A DNA stretch of 64,000 bases from Epiperipatus broadwayi. Taxonomy: Eukaryota; Onychophora; Udeonychophora; Euonychophora; Peripatidae. A program made the position numbers and the translations under genes. Positions 35,368-47,379 of the stretch are shown here, piece by piece (position 1 is the stretch's first letter; the number at the start of each line of letters is the position of its first letter). The stretch spans positions 60,001 to 124,000 of the forward strand of contig JAQFVV010000559.1 in the NCBI GenBank assembly GCA_028023455.1, in the 5' to 3' direction. The notes under the pieces are model-generated. The model was not told the origin of the DNA. It ran no database searches and saw only the letters and a program-made list of their open reading frames with translations.

Positions 35368-35432
35368 TAAGTTAAAAGTAATTAACTTAGTACACTTATG
35401 AGTTAAAAGTAATTATCTTAGTACACTTATGA
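35368..35432 (+). repeat. 31 bp tandem duplication
   Basis: 'gttaaaagtaatta' to 'ttagtacacttatga' occurs twice back to back with one mismatch (aactt / tctt). Confidence 0.85.
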
Positions 35433-35799
35433 TAAGTTGTATATCATAAGCTATTTGTTTGTTTTTATTTTAATCTTCTTGGTATGTCTAAAGTATGAAA
35501 TGGTAAGATATTATTTTAAATATTATTTTAAGAAAGATGTATGATATTTATTTATAATATTTTTTAGGATTTATACAGAGTGTTTTGTTGACAATTAGTG
35601 GTTTAGGAATGTAGCTTATTGAAAAATTCTGTAGTGATAGGGATGTGTTATTAATATTAAGTATAATCTTACTAGTGCATCACACAAAGATGTTTGTTCA
35701 CAGCTTCAAGTCATTCTAAAACTGGCAATTTTTACATTATTGTAGTGAATTTACTTATTTTAAAGCTAAAAATGTACCATAAGATGCTGCAATCTCTAA
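35433..35799. other. AT-rich spacer
   Basis: No feature recognised. Confidence 0.5.
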
Positions 35800-36380
35800 A
35801 ATTATTTTACAAGAAAAAATCAATAATATTTAAATTTAAAGCTATAACAATGGGAAAAGATAGACTTTCCAAGGCACTGATTGGTTGTTTCTTGTTTTCA
35901 ACAAAAGGGAGTGCTTGTCAATTATTTTGACAGGTCTAATGTTCTTTGTTTTGATTTTCAAAACAAAAATGTATATCTTAGAGTATTTTTTTATATTATA
36001 AATTATTTTGATAAAATATGTTGAAAATATAATTATTTTAGAAGAATAGTTAATATTTTATTAAAAATTCTTTACTTTCCATGAATGTAAATTGAGAAAG
36101 AAATCAATGACATAGGCTGTATTTTCTAATAGGTTACAAAAAATTTGTTTTATGTTTTCTGCTATAGATTATTTTTATAATTATAAATAGAAATTTATTT
36201 TTAAAAAAACATTTGTTTACTTCCATAATCTGACAAATTATTAATTTGCTTTTTACAAATGAAACTAAAACAAATATAATATTAAAAGATGAATATATTT
36301 TTACTGCTGATTTTGACCAATAAAAAGTTTAGAACTTTGATTCACTAGGCCAATAGAAAATTGTACCAGTGGAAAGGATA
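35800..36380 (+). repeat. Divergent relative of the 802 bp insertion at 11490
   Basis: Shares, in the same order, 'gattggttg..ttgttttcaac', 'cttagagtattttt', 'aaatttatttttaaaaaaac', 'ctttttacaaatgaaactaa' and a 'gaccaataaaaagttt' end with 11690-12270. The frame at 35694-35930 lies within it and is not recognisable as a gene. Confidence 0.45.
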
Positions 36381-36907
36381 ATACAGTTAAAGTAAGTCAA
36401 TATATTTGTGATACATGAACAGTAGTATTTTTCATAAATCCATAAGAGCTTAAAAGAAAATCCAAGATAGAAATTAAGGCAGACACAAGAAAATCTGGCC
36501 TTAAGTTATATATCTATGATATCATTCTTTTTTATAGTCTTATAAGGTGCCCATCCCTCTCTTATAATCACTAAAATCACACTGGCATCTACATTGTATT
36601 AGAGAATTATATAGTTGAGCAAAGAATATTAGCTAGACTTACAAAAGATGACAAGGTAATTTATTTAATGCAAGAATAATTAAATATGGACTAAATAACA
36701 TATTAAATTTATGAATGTATTTTATATCAAATTTTAGAGATCAAATTATAAAATGAATATTGGAGTTATAATAGTTGTGATGATGGAAATAAAACTGATC
36801 ATGATTTATATTGTTATAAATAGTATAATAGCATACCATATCATAATTAATATTTGAGTAGTTATATGTTTATTTTATAGCTAAGAATAAATAAAGAAAC
36901 TTATAAC
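36381..36907. other. AT-rich spacer
   Basis: Nothing recognised. Confidence 0.5.
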
Positions 36908-36922
36908 AAGTTATAGAGATAT
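36908..36922. repeat. 15 bp target-site duplication (left)
   Basis: 'aagttatagagatat', repeated exactly at 37535-37549. Confidence 0.75.
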
Positions 36923-36974
36923 TATACCATTGCCAAACTTCTTATACATTTAACCATATTAATTTTTTACACCG

Positions 36975-37030
36975 AAACATTATTCTTACAGTTTTGACTG
37001 TCTTGCAGTCATCATCAGAGCTACAATATC
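36975..37030 (-). ncRNA. Hammerhead-like motif, left arm (decayed)
   Basis: Minus strand: CTGATGA (complement of 37012-37018), then a 6 bp stem 'tgactg' caaga 'cagtca', then AAAAC in place of GAAAC, then CTGTA with a possible GTA cleavage triplet. The outer stem I 'attgt'/'ataat' can pair. Confidence 0.45.
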
Positions 37031-37383
37031 CAAACGATATAATCATACAATTAATATATTATATTTATATACATAATCAAAAACATACAGCTTAACCTGA
37101 CCATTATAAATAATCATTTTAATTAAGAAAATATAAGTAAAAAATAATAATAAAATGATAGGTTAAATAGAAGAGTTTAAAGATTAAAGTTTTAAAATTA
37201 TAATAAATAGTTTTAGAATAATCTAATAATAAAATAATATAAATAAAAAAATAAAATTAGTTAAGAGTAGAATAATAAAATGGAAAATGATTATCTATAA
37301 TGATCAGGTTAAGATGTACGTTTTGATTATATATAAATAAATATAATGTATTAATTGTATGATTATATATTTGGATATTGTAG

Positions 37384-37425
37384 CTCTAATGATGACTGCA
37401 GGACAGTCGAAGCTGTAAGAGTAAA
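37384..37425 (+). ncRNA. Hammerhead-like motif, right arm (decayed)
   Basis: CTAATGA (core G lost), stem 'gactg' cagga 'cagtc', GAAGC and CTGTAAG. It retains the core G of GAA that the left arm lost. Confidence 0.4.
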
Positions 37426-37549
37426 GTTTTGTAAAAAAAATAGTATTATTAAGTGTATAAGAAGTTTGGAAATAGTAAGATATGTAAATATAGAAATCAA
37501 TACATAAGGAAAGGAGGAAGAAAAAGAAAATTGTAAGTTATAGAGATAT

Positions 37550-38523
37550 AATTAGGTTATAATATGATTGAAGGTTAAGAGTAAGGTAATGATGATAAAA
37601 TAATATTATTTGAAATATGTGAAATATGTAGAATATGATAACGTATAAGTTGTCTATGCTATTGATATATTTTAGTATGGAATTATTAAGGAGTATCTTA
37701 ATATTCATAAAGTTAAGTGTGAAAGATCCTATATTATGATCGTAAATAATTTTTAAGCAAAGTGCAAGTTATTTACTTTTCTTATAAGTATTTTTTTTAA
37801 AAAACATGTTAATTTTTAAATTTTAATGTTAAATATTTTTAATAAATATAATATTTGTACTATTTTTTTTAATTTTGTATTATTGTTATAATAAACTGTT
37901 AATGTTGTTTTATAAAAAACCAAATGTCTAAAGTCTCTTTTCTTGTAATGTCCAAGTCATTATGCATCATCCTAACCACACATGGATTGTAATAATTAAA
38001 TATATTTGGGTATTATTGCACATAATCGAAATGAAATAATAAATAATAAATCTATTGTGATTGTTTGAGATATTTAATATTGAATCTAAAAATTAAGTAA
38101 TGCAAATTTTTCTTTGATTATAGTAAAGACTGATATCTAGAAAGCCATATCAATATAAAATGATTAGATTATAATACGTAGTAATAAGAATTTATTTTGA
38201 ATGTGTTTATGATAATAAATAGTAATCATTATTGTTGTTCCCACATGATCTATTGTATGTATAATTTTGTACCAATCAGGATAGCTGTTGCAAAGGCTGC
38301 TAAAGAAGATCATGAAGGCTAAAGGATGGCTAGGGAGACTTGAAAAAGATAATTGTTAGCAGCCAAAAAATGTTCAAGTCATTTATGAAGACTATGAAGA
38401 AGTCAGTGCAAGTGGATATATACACATCATAATGAATATCCATAAAGCAGGAACAGCCATCTCAAAAAACATACGATGGGATACCTAAATAATGAGCAGA
38501 ACAACACAATCATTAATTACTAG
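37550..38523. other. AT-rich spacer
   Basis: A more complex patch at 38280-38480 has short open frames but nothing recognisable. Confidence 0.45.
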
Positions 38524-38537
38524 TTGATTAAACTTTA
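38524..38537. repeat. 14 bp target-site duplication (left)
   Basis: 'ttgattaaacttta', repeated exactly at 38902-38915. Confidence 0.8.
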
Positions 38538-38641
38538 CTAAAACAAGCAAACTCACTATACGTATTGCCACACATAGCAAGCTAGAGTAATCAATGGATG
38601 CCAGAAGGCTTGTGCATAAAATCTCTATCTAGTACCTACTC

Positions 38642-38700
38642 ATCCAATATCCCCAGATTAGTTTCTGGCTTGTGACCTTCATCAGTGAGGAGTCTTGGAT
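38642..38700 (-). ncRNA. Hammerhead ribozyme candidate, one core change
   Basis: Minus strand: atccaa/ttggat stem I, CTGATGA, stem II, GAAAC, but AATC in place of AGTC, so the base pair above the cleavage site is weakened. Confidence 0.5.
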
Positions 38701-38707
38701 CTGAGAG

Positions 38708-38751
38708 CTGACGAAGGACACAAGCCAGAAACTAGTCTAGGGATATTGGAT
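38708..38751 (+). ncRNA. Hammerhead, 5'-truncated
   Basis: CTGACGA at 38708-38714, stem II, GAAAC, ACTAGTC and the 3' stem I strand 'ttggat' are present. The 5' stem I strand is lost at the palindrome centre. Confidence 0.45.
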
Positions 38752-39089
38752 GAGTAGGAACTAGATAGGGATTTTATGCACAAGGCTTCTGGCATCCATT
38801 GATTACTCTAGCTTGCTGTGTGTGGCAATACGTATAGTGAGTTTGCCTGTTTTAGTAACAGCTATAAGCAAGCATAAGAAATGGTGATCATGTGATATTT
38901 ATTGATTAAACTTTATTAACGTTTTAGTTTTAGCCGTAGTAAGTATCCCTAAGTATTTATAAATTGTGGATTACTTTGTAATATATAATTTATGTCAAAC
39001 TGTGGAATTTTTATTATATTACTAACATTGTGAGTGTTCAATACGAATTAAAAGTTGTTATAATAGTCATATAAAATATTTATTTTAAA

Positions 39090-39401
39090 CTAAGGGCTTT
39101 GAACGTTCCATCATCAGATTTTCAATGAAATGGAAGGCTGAAGAGTTGTGAGTTGGAATAGTTTGAAGCCTGTCCATTAAAGTATGAGGATTGGCTATCT
39201 TAGTATAAAGCTGAACACTGATTATATATATGTGTGAAGATAGTAATCTGGACCAACTGATGATTGTTGGTTTAGCATGAAATACGTATATTGGTGATTA
39301 TTTATCTTTTCAACATGTGTGTGATCAGGTGGGTCAGCAATATGAGATGGCACTGAGAGTAGTGGGTCGTGTGAAAGTCTGAGTTCGAATCCTGCCTATA
39401 T

Positions 39402-39435
<34 letters not shown>
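39090..39435 (+). repeat. SINE 'C', long form, with TA microsatellite tail
   Basis: Holds the long 5' block shared with 4131-4480, then 'ctggaccaactgatgattgt' and 'acatgtgtgtgatcagg'. A tRNA-like end follows with an intact B-box 'gagttcgaatcc', and a TA array at 39402-39432. Confidence 0.65.
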
Positions 39436-39984
39436 AGTTTTAGCCTGTGCAATGTACTATTGAATAATGTAACAACAATCAAAGATGTGTGAAATATTTT
39501 TATAAGCTTCTCTGACTAATGTTCTAAATAAAATAAAATCGTATTAGATTTTACTTTTCTAATGATTCTATAACGATAAAATCCTAAAACTTACCATAAA
39601 CTTCAAATTCTTCTAACATTGAATGAACTATCAACCAGTTGAAACAAGCCGCAGTTTTTAATCTTGATTAGTGATTTTTTCCTTCTTAAAGGTTTAAGAT
39701 CGTACTGAGACTGTTGTAAAATTTAAACATTTATTTTATTATTTTTATAAATGTTCTAGTGCATACTCTGTAGAATATATATAAACATCATTTAAATTAT
39801 TAAAAAATTAAACTATCTACTTTGAATTTTTTAAAACCTATGTTAATGTTATGAAATTCTATCACTTCGATAGTTTATTTTTTTACTATACGATTCGATT
39901 GTAACTTTCAATTTATAATTTTAATAGCATGATTTACACCCTACGCACATCATGCATCTGTAGTATTGTTTTAATATCTCAAGG
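39436..39984. other. AT-rich spacer
   Basis: No feature recognised. Confidence 0.5.
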
Positions 39985-40135
39985 ATGTTTTGTTAAGTAT
40001 GAAGGATACTTTCAAATCAAATCGCAAGATAAAGACTTTCAAATCATCTTGCGTTTTGGTTTGAGAGTATCTTTGTATTCAACAAAACATTGAGTGCTTT
40101 GGTTTAAGAGTATCTTGGTATTCAACAAAACATCA
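39985..40135. repeat. Fold-back with a duplicated right arm
   Basis: 'ggatgttttgtta' and 'gtatgaaggatac..caaatc' pair with 'gagtatctttgtattcaaca'. The right arm is repeated in tandem ('ggttt(g/a)agagtatctt(t/g)g'). Confidence 0.5.
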
Positions 40136-40149
40136 TTGATATATCTGAG

Positions 40150-40335
40150 TACTTATAGCATATGTGTAGAGATGGTAATCTGGACCAACTGATAATTGCT
40201 GGTTTAGCATGAAATATGTATATTGGTGATTATTTATCTTTTCGGCATATATGTATTCAAGTGTATCAGTGTTATGAGATAGTGTGGAGAGTGATGGGTG
40301 ATATGAAAGTCTGTGCTCATATACCATATATAAAA
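40150..40335 (+). repeat. SINE 'C' copy
   Basis: 'ctggaccaactgataattgc', 'atatgtatattggtgattat' and 'gatgggtgatatgaaagtct' match 39240-39400. The B-box is degenerate. The minus frame across it is not a gene. Confidence 0.6.
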
Positions 40336-41704
40336 CATCATTGAGTTATTAAAGCAATATCACAGCATATAGGTTCTAGACTTGTCACAACTGATGAAAG
40401 AGTGGGTATTTTTAGCTCCATAGTTTCAATGTATTACCATTTAATTATTCCATTACATCTTTACAATGAATTGAAAATTTAGAAGAGTATTAAAATGAAT
40501 TGTTCAAGATTTTTTCTTGTGGTGATTACTAAACCGACTCAGATCTTACTTAGAATCTCCAAAAATTAATGTTGAAACTCCAAATATCTTGTCAATACTT
40601 TCTACCTTAATAAAAAATCCAAGAAGTAGTAATAGCAATTATCATTTTTATTTGCTAAAAGATGTTTGGGAATATGTAGTGCAAGAGATTTTGTATAGAT
40701 CTAGGAAATCTACATAGGCTCCTAGAATTATTACATATTAAAATATCACCATTTATTCTTTTATAATATTACATGTTCCCGCGTGATTAAGAATGGTGGT
40801 AAACTGGTCCTTCAATTGCAGCTCAAAGCTGTCACTTCCGAAAACTCAAACTTCAGGAAAATGTTCATATGAACTCTGACCAATTGAATATTTTTTTAAT
40901 ACTATATATGAATGTCGTTTGTAATTATAATCGAAATTGTTGTATATCATTATGTTTATACATATGAATTTAATGAGAAATGAAAGTACAGTACATAAAA
41001 ATATTTTGTTATATGACAATATATATAATTTTTTATATAGCTTTTTAAGAAATTTATTATATTTGTTTTAAAAGTAATTATAAAAAAATATTGTCTAATT
41101 TAAATATAAAAAATCGCAAATGAAATTTTTAAAATAATTGAGTTCATTTAAAGGCGCTAATAATTTTATTTTTAAAATTTTCTGTGAATAATATTTTTAA
41201 ATATTAAAAATAATATATCATATAGAAATAACATTACCATAAAATAAATTGCAACAACTTTATTTGTCATATTAAACTTTTTGCAGTCGTATTATTTGCA
41301 TAAAAAGTTATAAAAATGATTTATTTTCATTTTTATGAGAAGATTCTTTGTGTGTTTAAGCAGATGTCTCTTAATAAATGTCAGTACTTCTTTACAAACT
41401 GCTCAAAAATTTGCAAAAGTTTTAGACGAAATTTGAGAAGATTGTTTTTTTTAACAATTACAATTTTTTCCTCCAATCGAACAAAATATTAATATTTAAA
41501 TTAAACATAAATCTTTTTTTAACAGATGAAATAATTGCACTGAATGGTAAGTTCGAATGTTATTTATTTTTCAATGATATTTTGTCGTTATTTCTGCTTT
41601 CATCTCACTATAAGTATGAAGATATAAGTAATAGCTATTGGTCTAGTTATGGAAAAGTTAGATGAATAACATTATTGCTATAAATATAACATGCATTTTC
41701 TTAG
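40336..41704. other. AT-rich spacer
   Basis: A faint relative of SINE 'D' may lie at 40780-40880; otherwise nothing recognised. Confidence 0.4.
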
Positions 41705-41970
41705 AGGAATTTGAACTTAGAATTTTCAGTCTGTATTTATCTTCCACTCCACCCCCACCCCCCATATACATCAATGCTGGTTCTGCACAAATGAGGTAGA
41801 TTAGAATCTGGCCCAACTGATGAGTGATGGTTCTTCATGAAATACATATATTAGAGATTATTTATCTTTTTCACATGTGTGTGGTCATGTGTATCGGTTG
41901 TTTAAGATGGAGTGAAGAATAAATATAGACTGAAAATTCTAAGTTTAAATCCTTCTATTTACTAGAGTAA
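41705..41970. repeat. SINE 'C' inverted pair
   Basis: The left half (minus; 'tgaacttagaattttcagtc') and right half (plus; 'gactgaaaattctaagttta') are head-to-head, as at 31945-32215. The right half includes 'atctttttcacatgtgtgtg' and the tRNA-like end. Confidence 0.6.
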
Positions 41971-42404
41971 ACATTCAGTATACTGAACGAATAGGTTAAT
42001 AATACGCCTTTGTCTGGGTTTGTGGAGTTTAACATAAAACTTATGTCATTTACTAATAAAGAACGCCAGTAACAGAAACTGCATATTTTTTAATAAGTGA
42101 AATATTTGAAAGTATAGTATTTAAGTTTATTTCCACTAATTTATATGGAACAATGCGAATACTTTTACACCTTTAATCTAGAATTAGAGTCGAAATGAAA
42201 AAAAGGTTGATCATATTTAAGACTTCAAAAGTCTGGCTTTTTGTAAATTAAAATGAAGTTGACTGACAATTTTGAGGTTATGGATATAATATTGAAATGT
42301 TGCAAGTATTTTTTAATTTTTACTTCACGAAAACTTTTCATAAAAAGATAAGAATTTAATCCTTGGAAATAACACGTGGATTAATTGCTTTCGAGTTCAT
42401 TAAA
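41971..42404. other. AT-rich spacer
   Basis: No feature recognised. Confidence 0.5.
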
Positions 42405-42500
42405 AGTTCGAGCGCCAGACCAACGACCGGACGGAATCTGGGACTTCCCCGATCCCAATCAGATGCTCTACCAACTATGCGAAACCGTATAGAGCTCCTT
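42405..42500 (-). repeat. tRNA-like SINE or tRNA pseudogene
   Basis: On minus, 'tttcgcatagttggtagagc' carries an A-box and D-arm, then 'atctgattgggatcggggaa' and 'gtcccagattcc' in place of a B-box. A non-tRNA extension 'gtccggtcgttggtctggcg' follows. The acceptor stem does not close, so it is unlikely to be a functional tRNA. Confidence 0.5.
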
Positions 42501-44171
42501 GGAAATGTATATCACTAATTTATACATTAATACACAACCGCATAAAGCAGTATACAATCTGGAAAAAACTCTCTAGCATTACCAAATTAAACCAATACTG
42601 CGAATTTAAAATATAATTTTTAAAGTGAATTAATCATGTTTACGGTTTCATCAGAAAAGTTCAAAAAGTTAAAAAATTATCAAGTGAGAAATATGGGAAT
42701 AGAACAAGTATGGTGGTGATTAGTTTTTATATATGTATCCCACATTTCAAATCCACCCTCTTACAACATCCACAAGTGCAAAAATTCATCTCTTTCACTC
42801 TGCATCCATTTCACAGTCAACCCTTGCCTATGCAGTGAGCTAGAGATATCAATCACTAAACCTCCACACATACATTGACAACTCAATATTTAAAATTACA
42901 CACTAATGCATGATAGATTCTGGTTCTAGTCACTTTTAGCATCATGTGGAAAGATTAATAATTGTTGTACAGTACAAATATTTTCCAATTTTTTTTGGGT
43001 TTATCATAGCCCTTATCATCACAATTTTACCACATCACAAATATTTACCATGCAGATAAAGTTATCTATTAAGATAAATTTTTAAAAAGATATACTCGGG
43101 AAAAACTTGAGCTGAATCAAGCCCCTATGAAAAGCTATAACCGTATATATATATATATATATTCTCACTCAATAGCACTCGCCAGAATCATAGTGCAAAA
43201 GTAATTAAATGCGCCAGGAACAGGATGAATAGATAGTTTATAAAATATGCAAATTATTGCAGAGAGAAATGGAAATGGCGTTTTAAATATCAGAGTAGAC
43301 AGCAATATATTGAGATCAGGAATAACCGTGGTATTTTAACAATATGCTAAGAGTGCTCTGCAAAATTACTAAAGTTATAGCACAAAAATATGCTATTGTT
43401 TAAAATATATTTGCATTATTTGTCTATATAACGCAACTGTAATATAAGTAGTAATGATATTTCGTATTTCTTTGCAGTATCTTCATTAAAATCTCTAATC
43501 CATCGGAGAGTTTAAACTGTACAATAATATCACACCTGTAAATACACAATTTATATAAGTATCATTGTTATTAAAATTTTACCTTGCATTCAATTGTAGT
43601 ATAATGTTTACCGAATGTAAAAGGTTGAAAAAACCTGATTGTATGTTTTATTTATTTATTTATTTTATTTAAAATTTACTTAATTTTTTTATAATTCAAC
43701 CAATGAAAGCGTGTAAAAGTGATTGTAGATGTAAAAGATATAGTTGGAAAAGTATAGTTATTTTGTTAAATTAAAAAAAACAACATATTTATTTATTTAA
43801 AATTAATATTTAATCTTAAAAATTAACTGTATCTTGATTTTTTTTTATAGCAATCAACGTACAGAATTTTTGGGCATTTCTTGATCTATATTTTTTTAAT
43901 ATGTATAAATTGTTTTTGACATTATTTGAATTATGGATATATTTTATTTGTGTGGGTTCATAAAAATTGCATGCCAAAATGAAAAAAAAAAAAGAATAAA
44001 AGTAACGAATTAGATACATTTTTTTAAAAAACGTAATTAATATAGTTCATAAAACAATAAAACGTATATTTAAATTACCAAATTCTATTTACTAACTGCT
44101 TTCAAAGCTAGTTATCTGAATTAAAAATAACTTTTTTTTAATCAAGAAATTTTATTGTGAGCTCAAAGAAT
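42501..44171. other. AT-rich spacer
   Basis: A more complex patch at 42730-43130 has no convincing frame. TA microsatellite at 43146-43163. The frame 43816-44019 is low-complexity. Confidence 0.45.
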
Positions 44172-44277
44172 GTTTTTTTTTTCATGTGTCATAGCATCGG
44201 CCGGAAAGCGAACCCGCTAACCCGGGTCAACTGCTTGTAAGGCAGTTCTACTGATCTCTCCATCACCAACGCTTGAC
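44172..44277 (-). repeat. SINE 'A' copy
   Basis: On minus, a 'ttggtga.ggagagatcagt' head, 'gcagttgacccgggttagcg' and 'gatgctatgacacatg' plus poly-A (T-run at 44173-44182). Confidence 0.7.
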
Positions 44278-44339
44278 TAACAGAGTTATGTTGTTAACAG
44301 AAACTAAAAAAAAAGGTTACATAACCCAATATCTATGAT

Positions 44340-44660
44340 TTGGGGGTAAAAAACTGTTCAATCACAAATTGTCCATTGCTACAAGACTCCATGTAGCATT
44401 GTAGATGTTGGAGCTAGTTTTTCATCTCTGTTTCTGATGGCCTGAAGTTTTGCCAGAATTTCTTTCTACAATCAAGGTGGGTCCATAAATGAGAGTGCAC
44501 CTAGTTGACCAATAGGCAACCAGCAGAAAGATTATGATTTTTGTGGATGGAAAGATCCCATTGGATATGCTTGAAATCAGTCCAATGAGGAGAAGCACTC
44601 TAGTTTTGTATAACTTATGCACAACCAACCCACTTTTGACCATTGATATAACAATCAAAC
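44340..44660 (-). other. Unassigned frame with hydrophobic segments
   Basis: Minus frame 44658-44422 (78 codons) reads 'MIVISMVKSGLVVHKLYKTR', 'VLLLIGLISSISNG' and 'IIIFLLVAYW', then a polar end. Composition is less AT-rich than the flanks. The opposite strand also reads open in pieces ('DYDFCGWKDPIGYA'). No family recognised; it may be a decayed exon or chance. Confidence 0.2.
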
Positions 44661-44814
44661 AATCTTAACTACTTTCTTTTTAAATTTATTAATCATCTTT
44701 TTTCTTTTTTTCACTCTCTTTTTTATTCTCTACAAGTCCTTTCAACATATTCTTCATAACTGCTTTTGTCTAATCCAATTTTTATTTTCACAATTTCTCA
44801 ATAAATATGATGAG

Positions 44815-44905
44815 AGCTAGATCAGCATAAAATGTGCATCTTGGAGATCATAGATCTTTTTCACATGTCTTTGATCACGTATTTATCTCATTACCTTCTT
44901 CCACA
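44815..44905 (+). repeat. SINE 'C' fragment
   Basis: 'gatgagagctagatcagcat', 'gtgcatcttggagatcatag' and 'atctttttcacatgt' match the family core. Confidence 0.55.
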
Positions 44906-45034
44906 AGATGTTCAAAACAGATAGAAAACATCTGTAACTAAAGTGAGAGTAAAGCAGTGGTAATTACACTACATAAAGATTACCCATTACTGGATAATCT
45001 CTTTTCGGTTTATTCTTTTTGACCGAAAAATTAA

Positions 45035-45155
45035 ATAATGGAATGGCTTTATTGCATGGAAATTCATGAGAAGTTGGAGTCGCTGACGTACCAGTTCGGA
45101 ACTGATTCAAGTATCTTACATTCTAGAGTCTGTTGATTTATCTCTGCAATTCATA
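45035..45155 (-). repeat. SINE-like repeat 'D', inverted
   Basis: Complement shares 'cagactctagaatgtaagat', 'cttgaatcagttccg' and 'catgcaataaagccattcca' with 31672-31830. Confidence 0.5.
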
Positions 45156-45984
45156 GTTGGGACATTCTCTTCACTACTTCTCATTACAAGTCCTTATCTT
45201 TTTTTTATTCTTCTTCTTGTCTACAAGTCAAAAACTTCCAATCTTTTGTTTTTCTCTTTTCCTAATTCCCCAAAGATTCAAAATCCTATAAAGCCAAATT
45301 CTAAACAAAAGAATTTACTAAATTTTTTTAAATTCCAACTTTAATGGGCCACCCACTAACGTCTAACCCTTGCAAGTCTTCTTAAAATATTTATAACCTA
45401 TTTAAGTCACCAGACAATCAACTTTTTATTTTAAATATTAATTTTTTAAAGATACAGTCTTCAGGAATACACTGTAATTTGCTTCTCCTATACGAGGGAG
45501 TCACATAAATTTTTAGACTTTATATTTGGATTATTCTTTTTGCATATATTATATATTGATTATTAATTCAGCATTTTGATTTAGTTCACTTAATGATATT
45601 TTAAGTAATTTTTATTAAAATGATAAAATTATAGAGTTATTAAATATAAATAAATTTAACTAACTGATGACATGACTGTGAAGCATGGTTTCTTTATTAA
45701 TAAAGTCAGAAATCTCCAGGCATTCCTCCCCTCCACCAAGTGATACTAACATCTCTTTTTTGTTATAACATTCCTAACCTCAAAAAAAAAATTAATTTTA
45801 TTTCAGCATCACTTCAACAATATTATCTTTCTCATTTAACTTTAGTTTTAAATTTTATTTTTAAAAAAATTATTCATGTTTACTTATAAGTAATATTTGT
45901 CTCAGACTTATAGTTTTACTTTTTTAAAGTAAACCAACGAATTATATTCTTACCCTACCTTTTTTTTTTTCTTTTTTATTAAGG
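45156..45984. other. AT-rich spacer
   Basis: A possible LINE 3' end on minus near 45690-45750 ('gagatttctgactttattaa') is too short to call. Confidence 0.4.
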
Positions 45985-45987
45985 TAT

Positions 45988-46028
45988 TTTTGACAATTTC
46001 GATCGTTTAGCAATTTTCATCAGAGTTC
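45988..46028 (-). ncRNA. Hammerhead-like relic
   Basis: Minus strand: CTGATGA (complement of 46017-46023), a weak stem, GATC then GAAA and TTGTC with a GTC triplet. Stem I pairing is poor. The pattern is that of the PLE terminal hammerheads. Confidence 0.35.
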
Positions 46029-46440
46029 ATTTTTTTAAAGAGTTTTACTTATTTAAGAATTTTCAATATGTTTTACTTTAAAAAAAAAAATTCTGAGGAA
46101 GACTATGGGATAGGCAAAATTTCAGATACAACTTAATAAAAAGGCTTTGTAAAAATATAAAAGAAAGTATAATTTATTGGTTTATTTCCCCATATATTCC
46201 TTGTTTTTATCCTCTCTAATTATAAATGTGTATATTCTAATAATAAATGATTAATAATTTCAACATTTTTATATAATTTTATAAAACGAATTCATTACAT
46301 ATTCCAATTATACATACAATGATTCGGTGCCACCACTGCTCAAGGTTTAAAAAATAGAGTACTTTATATTATCATAAAATATATTATTCCTGATAACGTT
46401 CTTGTTTACATACACACATATATAATATTTTACAGAAATT

Positions 46441-46803
46441 CCAATTAGAGTATAAAAGACAAGTAATAAGATAGATTTAAAAGGTGGTAATATAAGATAT
46501 CACATTAGACAACGATTTTGGTTAACTTATCTATATAAATATGGAATGAATGCAATACGAGAAATGATAATTGTTACACTACAACTCCTTAATGTATTGT
46601 CATTTTCCCTTCAACTTTGTGCATTTTTTATTGTTAATAGATATTCTTCCTGCTCCCATCTTTAGTATTATAGCAATTATCATTTCTCATATTGCATTCA
46701 TTCCACTTTTAGACGGATAAGTTAACCTAAAATCGTTGTCCCATGTGATATCTTATTTGACTATCTTTTTAATTCATTTTATTACTTTTGTATATTCTAA
46801 TCT
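46441..46803. repeat. Fold-back element, about 363 bp
   Basis: The left arm (46441-46583) and right arm (46668-46803) are inverted copies. Shared parts are 'ggaatgaatgcaata.gagaa', 'atgataattg', 'gataagttaacc' and 'aatcgttgt'. Flanks include 'ttagagtataaaa' / 'ttttgtatattctaa'. No target duplication is obvious. Possibly a MITE or another inverted retroelement pair. Confidence 0.6.
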
Positions 46804-47379
46804 GAATCTATATAGAATACTATTAAATTAAAAAAATATTTAATTGCATACCTAGTATAATTTAACATTTTCATTACCAACAGTTAGTGATATAAAATAG
46901 ATGACTAGAATTAATGCTGGGAATTATAGTATGTATTGTAAACGACATTAATCTTTATGAGTATATTATACAACTAATTGTATACTACTTTAGAGCCATC
47001 TCTGTAATCTTGAATAAATCAAAAGTTCCCAAATGATACTGCCAATGAAATATTCAGAATAGTCCTGTTTCTTGACTTATTCGATATTTTTCACTGACAA
47101 AAGCAAAGATAATATAAGGATCTGTTTGGTACTGCATCTAATACTTATAAAGATTATCATATTGATAATGAGAATTTTAAATTTTATTTAAAAAGAGAGA
47201 AATTAATAAATTTTCGTAGCTTAAATAAAAAATAAAGATTTCTATGGTAATTCAATTGAGTAATATATATTTTTACGCTCTCTAAATTTCACATAATCAT
47301 GTAATAATAGCTAACGCTAAAGATGTCATGAAAATTTGATGAAACACTGTACAAATTGGAATTTAAAGTATATATATTG
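46804..47379. other. AT-rich spacer
   Basis: No feature recognised. Confidence 0.5.

Larger units (their letters stand above)
36923..37534. mobile_element. PLE-like non-autonomous element, 612 bp, inverted arms
   Basis: The arms (about 36933-37130 and 37290-37462) are inverted copies separated by an AT-rich centre. An unmatched tail of about 70 bp at the right is followed by the exact 15 bp duplication. Each arm has the same hammerhead-type motif. The tail-on-one-side layout matches the PLE at 10526 and the hammerhead elements. No coding capacity. Confidence 0.7.
38538..38901. mobile_element. Hammerhead element copy 2 (palindromic, about 364 bp)
   Basis: Inverted arms at about 38538-38700 and 38702-38868 share 'gcaaactcactatacgta', 'caatggatgccagaaggctt' and 'tactcatccaatatcccca'. 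The right tail reads 'gcataagaaatggtgatcat', as in the copy at 63336. A 14 bp duplication flanks it. The left arm has a complete hammerhead outline on minus; the right arm lacks its 5' stem. Confidence 0.75.

Noticed and set aside
42405-42500. Functional tRNA gene
   Set aside because: The acceptor stem does not close and the B-box is degenerate; better read as SINE or pseudogene.
44440-44600. MAM-domain-like plus-strand reading (DYDFCGWKD)
   Set aside because: Several stops, and only one weak block fits the family.
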